Origin: Arthrobacter rhizosphaerae
GTDB lineage: Bacteria; Actinomycetota; Actinomycetes; Actinomycetales; Micrococcaceae
Assembly: GCF_023062595.1 (NCBI RefSeq)
Contig: NZ_JALLAN010000003.1
Span: 208,346-272,345, forward strand
Reading direction: 5' to 3'
DNA: 64,000 nucleotides
Positions 16,457-23,894 of this stretch are shown piece after piece. The position numbers and the translations under genes are program-made. The stretch's first letter is position 1. Each line of letters starts with the position of its first letter. The notes beneath the pieces are model-generated. The model searched no databases, was not told the DNA's origin, and saw only the letters and a list, made by a program, of their open reading frames with translations.

Positions 16457-16813
16457 ATGATGTCCATGGGATCGTCACCCCTGAACACCCGCTTGGAAAC
16501 CCCGCGCGACGTCGATGCTACCCTCACTGCCCAAGCGTTGAACGTCCTCTCCAGGGCACCCAGGATGGCGATGCTCAGAAGCCTGCGCGGAGAAACCTGG
16601 CGCCCTCCCGGCCAGATCTTTGAAGCGGCCGGCATTTCCCCCACAGAGGGGTTGCCGCACCTTCTAGCGCTGCAGGACCTGGGAGTGGTCCGCGAGGACC
16701 AAGGCAGCTTCAGCCTCGACGTCGAACTCCTGAACCGGATCTTCCAGCAGACTTCACTTTCCGCCCCGACTACGGGGATGGCATCTGCCCAAGGTGGACT
16801 GGCCTCCGCCTAA
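16457..16813 (+). CDS. Small winged-helix (ArsR-like) DNA-binding protein
   Basis: 118 residues from the ATG at 16457, which has AAAGG 6-7 bases upstream; the frame is open further 5' but without a ribosome site. LSRAPRMAMLRSLRGETWRPPGQIFEAAGIS, followed by EGLPHLLALQDLGVVREDQGSF, has the helix-turn-helix plus wing layout of ArsR-like regulators (described in two pieces; residues about 30-90). No metal-binding cysteines are present. It stands alone between the remnant at 15986 and phosphoglucomutase. The target is unknown and the family call rests on the pattern only. Confidence 0.6.
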   Translation: MMSMGSSPLNTRLETPRDVDATLTAQALNVLSRAPRMAMLRSLRGETWRPPGQIFEAAGISPTEGLPHLLALQDLGVVREDQGSFSLDVELLNRIFQQTSLSAPTTGMASAQGGLASA

Positions 16814-16901
16814 CTCCCGTTTGAGCAGTAATCCTCTGTCATAGGAGCCGGATTGCGGACTTAGCGTGTGGAGTCACGCCGTCGTCTGGCATGCTGGTGC
16901 C

Positions 16902-18563
16902 ATGGCTAGCCGCGCGGGTACTGTTGCCCAACCCCAAGACCTTGTTGATCTCACCGCTCTCCTGGATGCGTACTACGACGTTTCGCCGGATCTCACTGAA
17001 CCCGGGCAACGAGTAGCGTTCGGTACATCCGGTCACCGGGGCTCCAGCCTCAAAGCGTCGTTCAATGAACCGCATATTGTCGCCATCACCCAGGCCATCG
17101 TTGAGTACCGGGCGGGGCAAGGCATCACCGGCCCGCTGTACCTGGCCAAGGACACCCATGCGCTCAGTGAACCGGCCCAGAATTCAGCGCTGGAGGTCCT
17201 CGCTGCTAACGGCGTGAACGTGCTGATCGACGCACGGCACGGCTACACCCCAACACCCTCCCTGAGTCACGCGATCCTGACCCACAACCGCAACGCCCCC
17301 TCCGGCGCTCCCCAGGCCGACGGCATAGTTGTCACTCCCAGCCACAACCCGCCCGGCGACGGCGGCTTCAAGTACAACCCGCCGCACGGCGGCCCCGCGG
17401 ACAGCGACGCCACCGGATGGATCGCCAACCGCGCCAACGAACTCCTCGAGAACGGTCTTCGCGGCGTCAAGCGGATCCCTTTGGCCGATGCCCTCGACGC
17501 CGACACCACGGGCAAGTTCGATTTCCTGAGCAGCTACGTTGACGACCTCCCTTCAGTTTTGGATCTGAACGCAGTCCGTGAAGCAGGCGTCCGGATCGGA
17601 GCCGACCCCATGGGCGGAGCCTCCGTGGACTACTGGGGTGAAATCGCCGAGCGCCACCATCTCAACCTCACAGTGGTAAATCCCACTGTTGACCCGCAGT
17701 GGGCCTTTATGACCCTGGACTGGGACGAAAAGATCCGGATGGACTGCTCCTCCCCTTCCGCTATGGCTTCGCTCATTCAGCGGATGTCCAACGGCGCCAG
17801 TTACGACGTCGCCACGGGCAATGACGCTGACGCAGACCGCCACGGCATCGTGACACCTTTTGTTGAGGGACAGGGCGGGCTGATGAACCCGAACCACTAC
17901 CTCGCCGTCGCCATCGACTACCTGTACCGTCACCGCACCGGCTGGAACCCGCAGTCGGTGATCGGCAAGACCCTGGTTTCCTCCTCGATCATCGACCGCG
18001 TGGCGGAGAGCCTTGGCCGGAAGCTGGTGGAAGTTCCGGTGGGCTTCAAGTGGTTTGTTCCCGGTCTCCTTACAGGGGAAGGTGCTTTCGGGGGCGAAGA
18101 ATCGGCCGGCGCTTCCTTCAACAAGATGGACGGCAGCGTGTGGACCACTGACAAGGATGGCATCCTGCTGGCACTCCTGGCTTCGGAAATCACCGCAGTC
18201 ACGGGCAAGTCCCCTTCCCAGCTCTATAAGGGCCTCACCGACCAGTTCGGCGACCCCGTCTACGCACGCATCGATGCCGCCGCCACCCGCGAACAAAAAT
18301 CGGCGCTCGGCAAACTTTCCTCCTCCGACGTCACCGCCACCGAACTTGCCGGTGAAACCATCACGGCCAAGCTGACTGAGGCTCCGGGCAACGGTGCCTC
18401 CATCGGTGGGCTGAAAGTGGTCACCGAAAACGCCTGGTTTGCGGCCCGCCCCTCCGGCACTGAAGACGTCTACAAAATCTACGCCGAGTCCTTCAAGGGT
18501 GCAGACCACCTCAAGCAGGTACAGGCTGAAGCCAAGGCCCTGGTGGACGGCGTCATCTCCTAG
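16902..18563 (+). CDS. pgm: Phosphoglucomutase (alpha-D-glucose phosphate-specific)
   Basis: A 553-residue phosphohexomutase close in length and motifs to E. coli Pgm. Phosphoserine loop [11 protein letters not shown] with Ser147, metal loop [10 protein letters not shown], sugar loop GEESAG and the C-terminal phosphate loop [15 protein letters not shown] are all intact. It interconverts glucose 1-phosphate and glucose 6-phosphate in the cytoplasm, linking glycogen, trehalose and cell-wall sugar nucleotides to glycolysis. The ATG at 16902 is chosen because the family begins near this point; a start at 16866 is possible. No strong ribosome site is visible and a leaderless mRNA is possible. It stands alone. 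Confidence 0.93.
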   Translation: MASRAGTVAQPQDLVDLTALLDAYYDVSPDLTEPGQRVAFGTSGHRGSSLKASFNEPHIVAITQAIVEYRAGQGITGPLYLAKDTHALSEPAQNSALEVLAANGVNVLIDARHGYTPTPSLSHAILTHNRNAPSGAPQADGIVVTPSHNPPGDGGFKYNPPHGGPADSDATGWIANRANELLENGLRGVKRIPLADALDADTTGKFDFLSSYVDDLPSVLDLNAVREAGVRIGADPMGGASVDYWGEIAERHHLNLTVVNPTVDPQWAFMTLDWDEKIRMDCSSPSAMASLIQRMSNGASYDVATGNDADADRHGIVTPFVEGQGGLMNPNHYLAVAIDYLYRHRTGWNPQSVIGKTLVSSSIIDRVAESLGRKLVEVPVGFKWFVPGLLTGEGAFGGEESAGASFNKMDGSVWTTDKDGILLALLASEITAVTGKSPSQLYKGLTDQFGDPVYARIDAAATREQKSALGKLSSSDVTATELAGETITAKLTEAPGNGASIGGLKVVTENAWFAARPSGTEDVYKIYAESFKGADHLKQVQAEAKALVDGVIS

Positions 18564-18599
18564 CGGGCGTCATTTCCTGGCGGGTGTCATCTCCTGGGC
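18549..18599 (+). repeat. Three 17-bp tandem repeats across the pgm stop codon
   Basis: Units GGCGTCATCTCCTAGCG (18549-18565), GGCGTCATTTCCTGGCG (18566-18582) and GGTGTCATCTCCTGGGC (18583-18599). The first unit includes the last codons and the TAG of pgm; in the other two the TAG has become TGG. Confidence 0.85.
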
Positions 18600-18640
18600 C
18601 GGATACCGGCCCAGGAGGCAATCCGGCTTCGGAACTGAAT

Positions 18641-18697
18641 CTACAACGCTGTAGAAATGACTGGCAACCGCTGGAACGAACTTCTTCATCGATGTAG
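18641..18697. promoter_or_regulatory. Two LacI-like operators upstream of a GH43 gene
   Basis: CTACAACGCTGTAG (18641-18654) and CTTCATCGATGTAG (18684-18697) both fit CTACANCGNTGTAG with a central CG, 43 bases apart from start to start and 48 bases or more before the GH43 ATG at 18745. No regulator gene for this site type is evident in the window. Confidence 0.55.
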
Positions 18698-18744
18698 AGT
18701 CGACGCAATCCACGGGCCCTGCCCGGACCCAGAGAAAGCGATCC

Positions 18745-19695
18745 ATGAGCCAGACAGAGCTGCCGAGTGAATCAACAGCCACCCAGCCATCATTTCCCAC
18801 GAGGACTCCATCGCCAGCGGAATCCCCACTGCCGGGGCTGTACGCGGATCCGAACCTGATCCAGTACGGCGACACCTATTACCTCTACCCCACCTCAGAT
18901 GGCTTCGAGGACTGGGCCGGCACGTCGTTCTCTGTACTCTCCTCGCCGGATCTGGTGGATTGGACCGATCATGGCACCATCCTCTCCCTGGGGACCGACG
19001 TCGACTGGGCCAGCGAGCGGGCCTGGGCTCCGGCTGCTGCCCAGCGCAATGGCAAGTTCTACTTCTACTTCACAGCCAACGGAAACATCGGCGCAGCAGT
19101 GGCCGACTCCCCCACCGGCCCCTTCAAGGATCTGGGTGAGCCGCTGGTCCCGGCCGGAGTTTTTGCGGGCTTCACCATCGATCCCTCTGTTTTTGTGGAC
19201 CGGGACGGCAGCGCCTATCTGTATTGGGGCAACGGCACCGCCCATGGCGTGAAGCTGAATGAGGACATGGTGTCGTTCGACGCCGGTGCCGTGGTTTCGT
19301 GGCAACCGGAAGGATTCCGTGAAGCCGCCTGGGTCCACCGCAACGGTGACAACTACTACCTGTCGTGGTCCGAAAACGATACCCGCGAGGACGACTACCG
19401 CGTCCAGTACGCGAGTGGACCAAGCCCCCTTGGCCCCTGGACCCATCACGGGGTGATCCTCGAAAAGGACCTGGAGCGCGGCATCAGGGCAACAGGCCAT
19501 CACTCGATCCTGAACGTCGAAGGCACCGGGGATTGGATCATCGCCTACCACCGCTTCGCCATCCCGGGCGGAAACGGCTTCAGCCGCGAGACACTCTTTG
19601 AGCGTCTGGTTCACCAGCCGGACGGTTCAATTGCCAAGGTAGAGTTCGGCGAGGAGCCCCTGCAGGTTCCGATTGCCCGGCACTCTCCGCATTAG
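18745..19695 (+). CDS. Glycoside hydrolase family 43 protein (arabinofuranosidase/xylosidase type)
   Basis: 316 residues forming one five-bladed GH43 propeller. The three catalytic carboxylates are recognisable: Asp35 (GLYADPNLI, general base), Asp146 (TIDPSVF, pKa modulator) and Glu193 (GFREAAWVHR, general acid). There is no signal peptide, so the enzyme acts on imported oligosaccharides. Members cleave arabinofuranosyl or xylosyl residues from plant arabinoxylan or arabinan fragments. It is preceded by two LacI-like operators and followed 126 bp later by a hydroxyacid dehydrogenase gene with a different operator, so the two may be separately controlled. Confidence 0.9.
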   Translation: MSQTELPSESTATQPSFPTRTPSPAESPLPGLYADPNLIQYGDTYYLYPTSDGFEDWAGTSFSVLSSPDLVDWTDHGTILSLGTDVDWASERAWAPAAAQRNGKFYFYFTANGNIGAAVADSPTGPFKDLGEPLVPAGVFAGFTIDPSVFVDRDGSAYLYWGNGTAHGVKLNEDMVSFDAGAVVSWQPEGFREAAWVHRNGDNYYLSWSENDTREDDYRVQYASGPSPLGPWTHHGVILEKDLERGIRATGHHSILNVEGTGDWIIAYHRFAIPGGNGFSRETLFERLVHQPDGSIAKVEFGEEPLQVPIARHSPH

Positions 19696-19746
19696 TGCTG
19701 TTCTTAATACTCACTGGCATTGCGGATTGCTATGGAAATCAACCTG

Positions 19747-19760
19747 GGAAATCGTTATCC
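19747..19760. promoter_or_regulatory. LacI-type operator upstream of the hydroxyacid dehydrogenase/GH43 pair
   Basis: GGAAATCGTTATCC lies 62 bases before the ATG at 19822. It differs at one position from the site at 23817 in front of the GH36 gene and resembles the site at 28593 in front of the second LacI gene. Spacing to the start codon is nearly the same in all three (60-65 bases). Confidence 0.6.
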
Positions 19761-19821
19761 TCATGAGGGGATATTTCGCACTGTCCCCGGCAAGTCCCGC
19801 CGCCCGCGACCAGGAGATGAC

Positions 19822-20883
19822 ATGAGCCTCGATAGTCCACCCGCCATTTCGGGCGATCAGCTTTCGGCTGTTTCCATGGGCGCGATGCCGCAGAGAGACC
19901 GGCGGCCCAAAGCCCTTCTGGCCATGTCGCCTGCAGGTTTGGCTGATCGCGTCTTCGGTGCCGGGTGGCCGGGGCTCCATGACCGCGTTGAACTGCTCAG
20001 CCATAGCGTGGTCAGCGACTGGCACCTGGTCGATCCCGCCGTCCTTGCCCAGACCGAAGTAATCGTAACCGGCTGGGGCTGTCCGGCCATTACGGCGGAA
20101 GTGCTGGAGCTGGCGCCGGGGTTGAAAGCGGTTGTGCACCAGGGCGGGGTCGCTTCTACGCAGCTTCCTCCCGCGGCGCGAACACGGATCAGGTTCTCAA
20201 ATGCCGGCGATGCGAACGCAACCCCGGTGGCGGAGTACACGCTGGCCATGATCCTCCTGGCCAACAAAGATGCCTTCCGGGCAACGCGCCTCTACTTTGA
20301 GGAACAGACCGCCATTGACCGCGAAGAGCGGTTCCCGCTTTCGGGGAACTTCGGGCGCACAGTGGGAATCGTGGGCGCCTCCCGGATCGGACGCAAGGTC
20401 ATTACGCTGCTGCGTCCTTTTGATCTTCGCATCCTGGTATCGGACCCAACGCTGGATCCGCAGGAGGCTGAACTTCTCGGCGTCGAGCTTGTGGACCTGG
20501 ATCACCTGATGGCGTCCAGCAGCGTGGTCTCCATCCACGCGCCGGTACTTCCTTCCACCTTCGAGATGATCGGCGCAAGCCAGCTGGGCCTGCTGGAGAC
20601 CGGAGCCACCCTGATCAACACCTCCCGGGGCGAGCTGGTGGACCAGGACTCGCTCCTTGCAGAGTTGCGCGCGGGGAGGATCAACGCCGTCCTGGATGTG
20701 ACCACGCCGGACGTCCTGCCACCGGGACATGAGCTCTATTCGATGCCGAACGTCGTGCTCACACCCCACATCGCCGGGTCAATGGGCAACGAGCTGGCGC
20801 GCCTGGGCGAACACGTGCTGGCCGAGCTGGACCGCTACCGGTCGGGCCAGGAATTTGCCTACGCAGAAGTACCAGTTCAATGA
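19822..20883 (+). CDS. D-2-hydroxyacid dehydrogenase family protein in a glycan cluster
   Basis: 353 residues; the ATG at 19822 follows GGAG by 5 bases. The Rossmann motif is VGIVGASRIGRKV, the substrate/NAD region TPVAEYTLAMILLANK, the catalytic Arg lies in NTSRGELVDQDSL and the His in TPHIAGSMGNE. The catalytic Glu expected in DVxxxEP is replaced: the segment reads LDVTTPDVLPPGHEL, giving Asp. Proteins of this subgroup often sit beside glycoside hydrolase genes. The stop overlaps an ATG in the next gene's frame, so it is cotranscribed with the GH43 gene at 20892. The substrate, perhaps a sugar-derived keto acid, is unknown. Confidence 0.85.
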   Translation: MSLDSPPAISGDQLSAVSMGAMPQRDRRPKALLAMSPAGLADRVFGAGWPGLHDRVELLSHSVVSDWHLVDPAVLAQTEVIVTGWGCPAITAEVLELAPGLKAVVHQGGVASTQLPPAARTRIRFSNAGDANATPVAEYTLAMILLANKDAFRATRLYFEEQTAIDREERFPLSGNFGRTVGIVGASRIGRKVITLLRPFDLRILVSDPTLDPQEAELLGVELVDLDHLMASSSVVSIHAPVLPSTFEMIGASQLGLLETGATLINTSRGELVDQDSLLAELRAGRINAVLDVTTPDVLPPGHELYSMPNVVLTPHIAGSMGNELARLGEHVLAELDRYRSGQEFAYAEVPVQ

Positions 20884-20891
20884 GGACGGCC

Positions 20892-22484
20892 ATGACCACC
20901 AGCATCACCAACCCCATACTTCCCGGCTTTTTTCCGGACCCCTCCATTGTTCGGGTGGGAGAGTGGTTTTACGTGGCCAACAGCTCCTTTGAATGGTTCC
21001 CCACCATTCCGATCCACCGGTCCAGGGATCTGGCGAACTGGGAGTTCGCCGGCTCACTCAACGGACCCGGCGTCGTCCTTGACTTCAGCGGAATCCAGGA
21101 CTCCGGATGCATCTGGGCGCCGTCCCTGAGCTGGGACGATGGCACGTTCTGGCTCACGTTCACGGTAGTGCGCTCCTTTGGCGGAGCCCAGAAGGACATG
21201 GACACGTATGTGAGCCGGGCGGAAGATGTTGCCGGGCCCTGGTCAGCACCGTCACGGGTCACCAGCACGGGCTTCGACCCCTCCATCTTTCACCATGAAG
21301 GCCGGCACTGGCTCGCCAACATGGAATGGGACAACCGCCCCAACGGCCGTGGAGGGTTTGCGGGCATCAACGTGCAGGAACTGACAGCCGACGGCTCAGC
21401 AACCGTCGGGGAACCTCAGTCCATCTTCCGCAGCGCCACGCTGATCGAGGGGCCCAACCTGTATTTCCGGGATGGCTGGTACTACCTCATGACCGCCGAG
21501 GGCGGAACGGGCTTCAACCATGGCATTCTGATGCTCCGATCCCGCGAGCTGCTCGGTCCCTACGAGGCCGACCCCGACGGGTCCCTCCTCACCAGCCGGG
21601 ACGATGACACGCTCCCCCTCCAGAAGGCCGGCCACGGCGAGCTCGTCACCACTGAAGCGGGTGAGGACTACCTTGTGCACCTTGCCAGCCGCTGGATCGA
21701 GTCCGACGGCGATCGCCGCGCCGTCCTCGGACGGGAGACCTGCCTCCAAAAAGTGAACTGGACCCCTGAGGGCTGGCTTCGGCTCGAACAGGGCGGCCAC
21801 CATGCTGCCGAGGAAATCCCGGCTCCTTCCGGCCTGGTCCCGGCTCCCGCCGTCGCCCCGTCCTCAGGTTTTCCGGCCGCTGGCGAGCCTCTTGCCTGGC
21901 CTTGGAGTACCTTGCGCTCCCCCGCTTCCGAAGCCGACTGGCTTAGCACCACGGTCCGCCCTGGTTGGCTCCGGCTGCGGGGCATGAGGAGTACGGATTC
22001 CTTGCGGGAACAGAGCCTGATTGCCCAGCGCGTCAGGACTGAATCCGTGTCTGCCAGCGTTGTCCTTGACGCCACCCCGGAAAACTACACGCAATCCGCG
22101 GGCCTGATCTTCTACTACAACACCGCCGCCTACTTCTACCTCAGGCTTTCCGTCCGGGATACTGAAGACGCGCTGGAACGCGTGGTGGAGGTATGGGAGC
22201 GCGACGCCGAGAAGGGACTCCTGGTCCACGCCACCGCCGCGGTTCCTGGTTCCGGGCCGCTTCTGCTGAACGGCACCATGACGCCGAGTGAAGTGCAGTT
22301 CTCCTGGGGTGCAGAGGACGGCGGGCTTCAGCAATTGGCCACCGGCCTGAACGCGACACACCTGTCCGATGATTACGGCAGGAGCCTGAGGTTCACTGGC
22401 CCGTTCGTCGGCGTCTGCGCCCAGGACCTCCGCGACCAGGCCTTCTGCGCTGATTTCTCGAAGTTCACGCTGACTTCGTCCTAG
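20892..22484 (+). CDS. GH43 beta-xylosidase-like protein with C-terminal beta-sandwich
   Basis: 530 residues, longer than the first GH43. N-terminal propeller with Asp16 (PGFFPDPSIV), Asp129 (TGFDPSIFHH) and Glu186 (LIEGPNLY) as the catalytic set, then from about residue 320 a beta-sandwich with WLRLRGM and FYYNTAAYFYLRLS, the layout of GH43 beta-xylosidases of subfamily 11/12 type. No signal peptide, so it is cytoplasmic. Start: ATG 20892 with GAGG 6 bases upstream; an ATG at 20880 overlapping the previous stop is the alternative. It probably releases xylose from short xylooligosaccharides. Confidence 0.9.
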   Translation: MTTSITNPILPGFFPDPSIVRVGEWFYVANSSFEWFPTIPIHRSRDLANWEFAGSLNGPGVVLDFSGIQDSGCIWAPSLSWDDGTFWLTFTVVRSFGGAQKDMDTYVSRAEDVAGPWSAPSRVTSTGFDPSIFHHEGRHWLANMEWDNRPNGRGGFAGINVQELTADGSATVGEPQSIFRSATLIEGPNLYFRDGWYYLMTAEGGTGFNHGILMLRSRELLGPYEADPDGSLLTSRDDDTLPLQKAGHGELVTTEAGEDYLVHLASRWIESDGDRRAVLGRETCLQKVNWTPEGWLRLEQGGHHAAEEIPAPSGLVPAPAVAPSSGFPAAGEPLAWPWSTLRSPASEADWLSTTVRPGWLRLRGMRSTDSLREQSLIAQRVRTESVSASVVLDATPENYTQSAGLIFYYNTAAYFYLRLSVRDTEDALERVVEVWERDAEKGLLVHATAAVPGSGPLLLNGTMTPSEVQFSWGAEDGGLQQLATGLNATHLSDDYGRSLRFTGPFVGVCAQDLRDQAFCADFSKFTLTSS

Positions 22485-22503
22485 CCGCCCTTCGGGCACT
22501 GGG

Positions 22504-22640
22504 GCAGCTCCGGCCGGGTGACACCGCGCAGCGGGGTGACGCAGCTCCGGCCGGGTGACACCGCGCAGCGGGGTGGCGCAGCTCCGCCGGGTGACACCGC
22601 GCAGCGGGGTGGCGCAGCTCCGCCGGGTGACACCGCGCCA
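22504..22640 (+). repeat. 37-bp tandem repeat, about 3.7 copies
   Basis: Units beginning GCAGCTCCGGCCGGGTGACA run at 22504-22540, 22541-22577, 22578-22613 and 22614-22640 (partial). They are nearly identical and contiguous, so this is not CRISPR. The array lies just after the GH43 stop (22484) and ends 55 bases before the next ATG (22696). Each unit contains GGGTGACACCGCGCAGCGGGGTG, which can fold locally (quoted for 23 bases only as overlapping short words: GGGTGACACC, GCGCAGCGGGGTG). Confidence 0.85.
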
Positions 22641-22695
22641 GCTGCGGCCACACCACTGCTTGACGGCACCATCGGGGCTCGGGAGGATAGCTGGG

Positions 22696-23739
22696 ATGCT
22701 TCCCCTCAGCGAGATCAAGTCCCTGAACAGTACTGTCGACGAAGCCTGGCGCAGCCCTGTGGCCGACGCCGTGGCCGCCGCTTGGGGCCTGCCCCCTGGA
22801 GCCGCGCTCTACCTTCGCTCGAGCGCAACCCACGTATTCATCGTGCCGGCGAAGTCCGGGGCGGAAGAGACGATCTTCCTGCGCTTTATGCCGGCGGGAC
22901 TTCGCACGGAGGAGGCCCTGTTGCGGCCAGCCAGGTTGCTCACCGCGCTTTCATCGGCAGGACACCCGGTGGTATCCCCTGTGCTGTCCAATGCCGGCCG
23001 GCTCGTGGAGACACTGGCGACGCCGACGGGTCTGGTCCACGCTGCCGCGGTTACCGCAGCCCCCGGGGAAGAAAGGGAGCCGGACACCCTGACAGAAGAC
23101 CACTCATGGGCCTGGGGCGCCGCTCTTGCCAGATTCCATGTGGACGCGGCTCCCCATTGCGGGATCTTCCTTGACCCGGACAACGCCGGAAAGACAGCCA
23201 ACAAACATGCCTTGGCAACGTCCCCCTTTATCAAACTTGCCAAGCTGAAGGATGATCCGCCCCTGGCCAAAGCTGGCGAAACCTTGGCTGCCGAGTGGGC
23301 CGCCCTTCCCGGCATTCCCGCCCAAAACGGTGTTTTGCACGGCGACTTCGAGCTCGACAATCTCCGCTGGGACGGCAACGCGGTGTCCATCTTTGATCTG
23401 GACGAGGCACGCATCGGCCGGTTTGCAGAGGACATTGCCTCAGCCCTGAGAGACATAGTGGGGCCGGACTATGAAAAGCCAACCCACCCTGCCCTGCTCG
23501 CCTCCTTCCTCAATGGCTACTGTTCTGTGCGCACCCTGTCCGAGGACGAAATCGCCCTCTTGCCGATCTGTATGGCTTCCAACGCGGCCCGGGATTTGCT
23601 GCAGGGAGCCGGCGTCCTCGATGTGGAACACGCCGGAGACGCCCCTTCATGGCTTCCCGAGCTGCGGTCCTCCCTTGCGAGCCATTACGACAAGGAACGT
23701 TCCCTGATCCTCAGGACGGCCGAAAAGACGCGGAACTAG
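22696..23739 (+). CDS. APH-fold phosphotransferase
   Basis: 347 residues starting at the ATG at 22696, with GGAGG 9 bases upstream. The Brenner-type motif VLHGDFELDNLRW and the metal site IFDLDEARIG identify an aminoglycoside phosphotransferase/homoserine kinase-like fold; the N-terminal lobe is less typical (FLRFMPAG could hold the ATP site). It lies between a GH43 and a GH36 gene and may phosphorylate a released sugar, but the substrate is unknown. It is unlike the kinase at 12815. Separation from the GH43 gene by a tandem repeat makes cotranscription uncertain. Confidence 0.8.
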   Translation: MLPLSEIKSLNSTVDEAWRSPVADAVAAAWGLPPGAALYLRSSATHVFIVPAKSGAEETIFLRFMPAGLRTEEALLRPARLLTALSSAGHPVVSPVLSNAGRLVETLATPTGLVHAAAVTAAPGEEREPDTLTEDHSWAWGAALARFHVDAAPHCGIFLDPDNAGKTANKHALATSPFIKLAKLKDDPPLAKAGETLAAEWAALPGIPAQNGVLHGDFELDNLRWDGNAVSIFDLDEARIGRFAEDIASALRDIVGPDYEKPTHPALLASFLNGYCSVRTLSEDEIALLPICMASNAARDLLQGAGVLDVEHAGDAPSWLPELRSSLASHYDKERSLILRTAEKTRN

Positions 23740-23816
23740 CTGCTCGGGACGGGCAGAAGCCCCTCCGCGCCAGCGAAAAGAACACAAGGGGCACAAAGGC
23801 CCTCGCATTCCTGGTA

Positions 23817-23830
23817 GGAAAACGTTATCC
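23817..23830. promoter_or_regulatory. LacI-type operator upstream of the GH36 alpha-galactosidase
   Basis: GGAAAACGTTATCC lies 65 bases before the ATG at 23895. It is the best-conserved member of the three-site set (19747, 23817, 28593) and is predicted to bind the LacI regulator encoded at 27520-28533. Confidence 0.6.
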
Positions 23831-23894
23831 TCAAAAGATCGTATTTCTAGGACAGTTCCGGCAACAGGCTGCCGAACCACCACCAGGAGCCACC

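Noticed and set aside
17553..18509. A 318-codon leftward open frame opposite pgm.
   Set aside because: Pgm motifs are complete on the other strand; the antisense frame has no recognisable domain or ribosome site.
22504..22640. Repeat array considered as CRISPR.
   Set aside because: Copies are contiguous with no spacers, and no cas genes are present.
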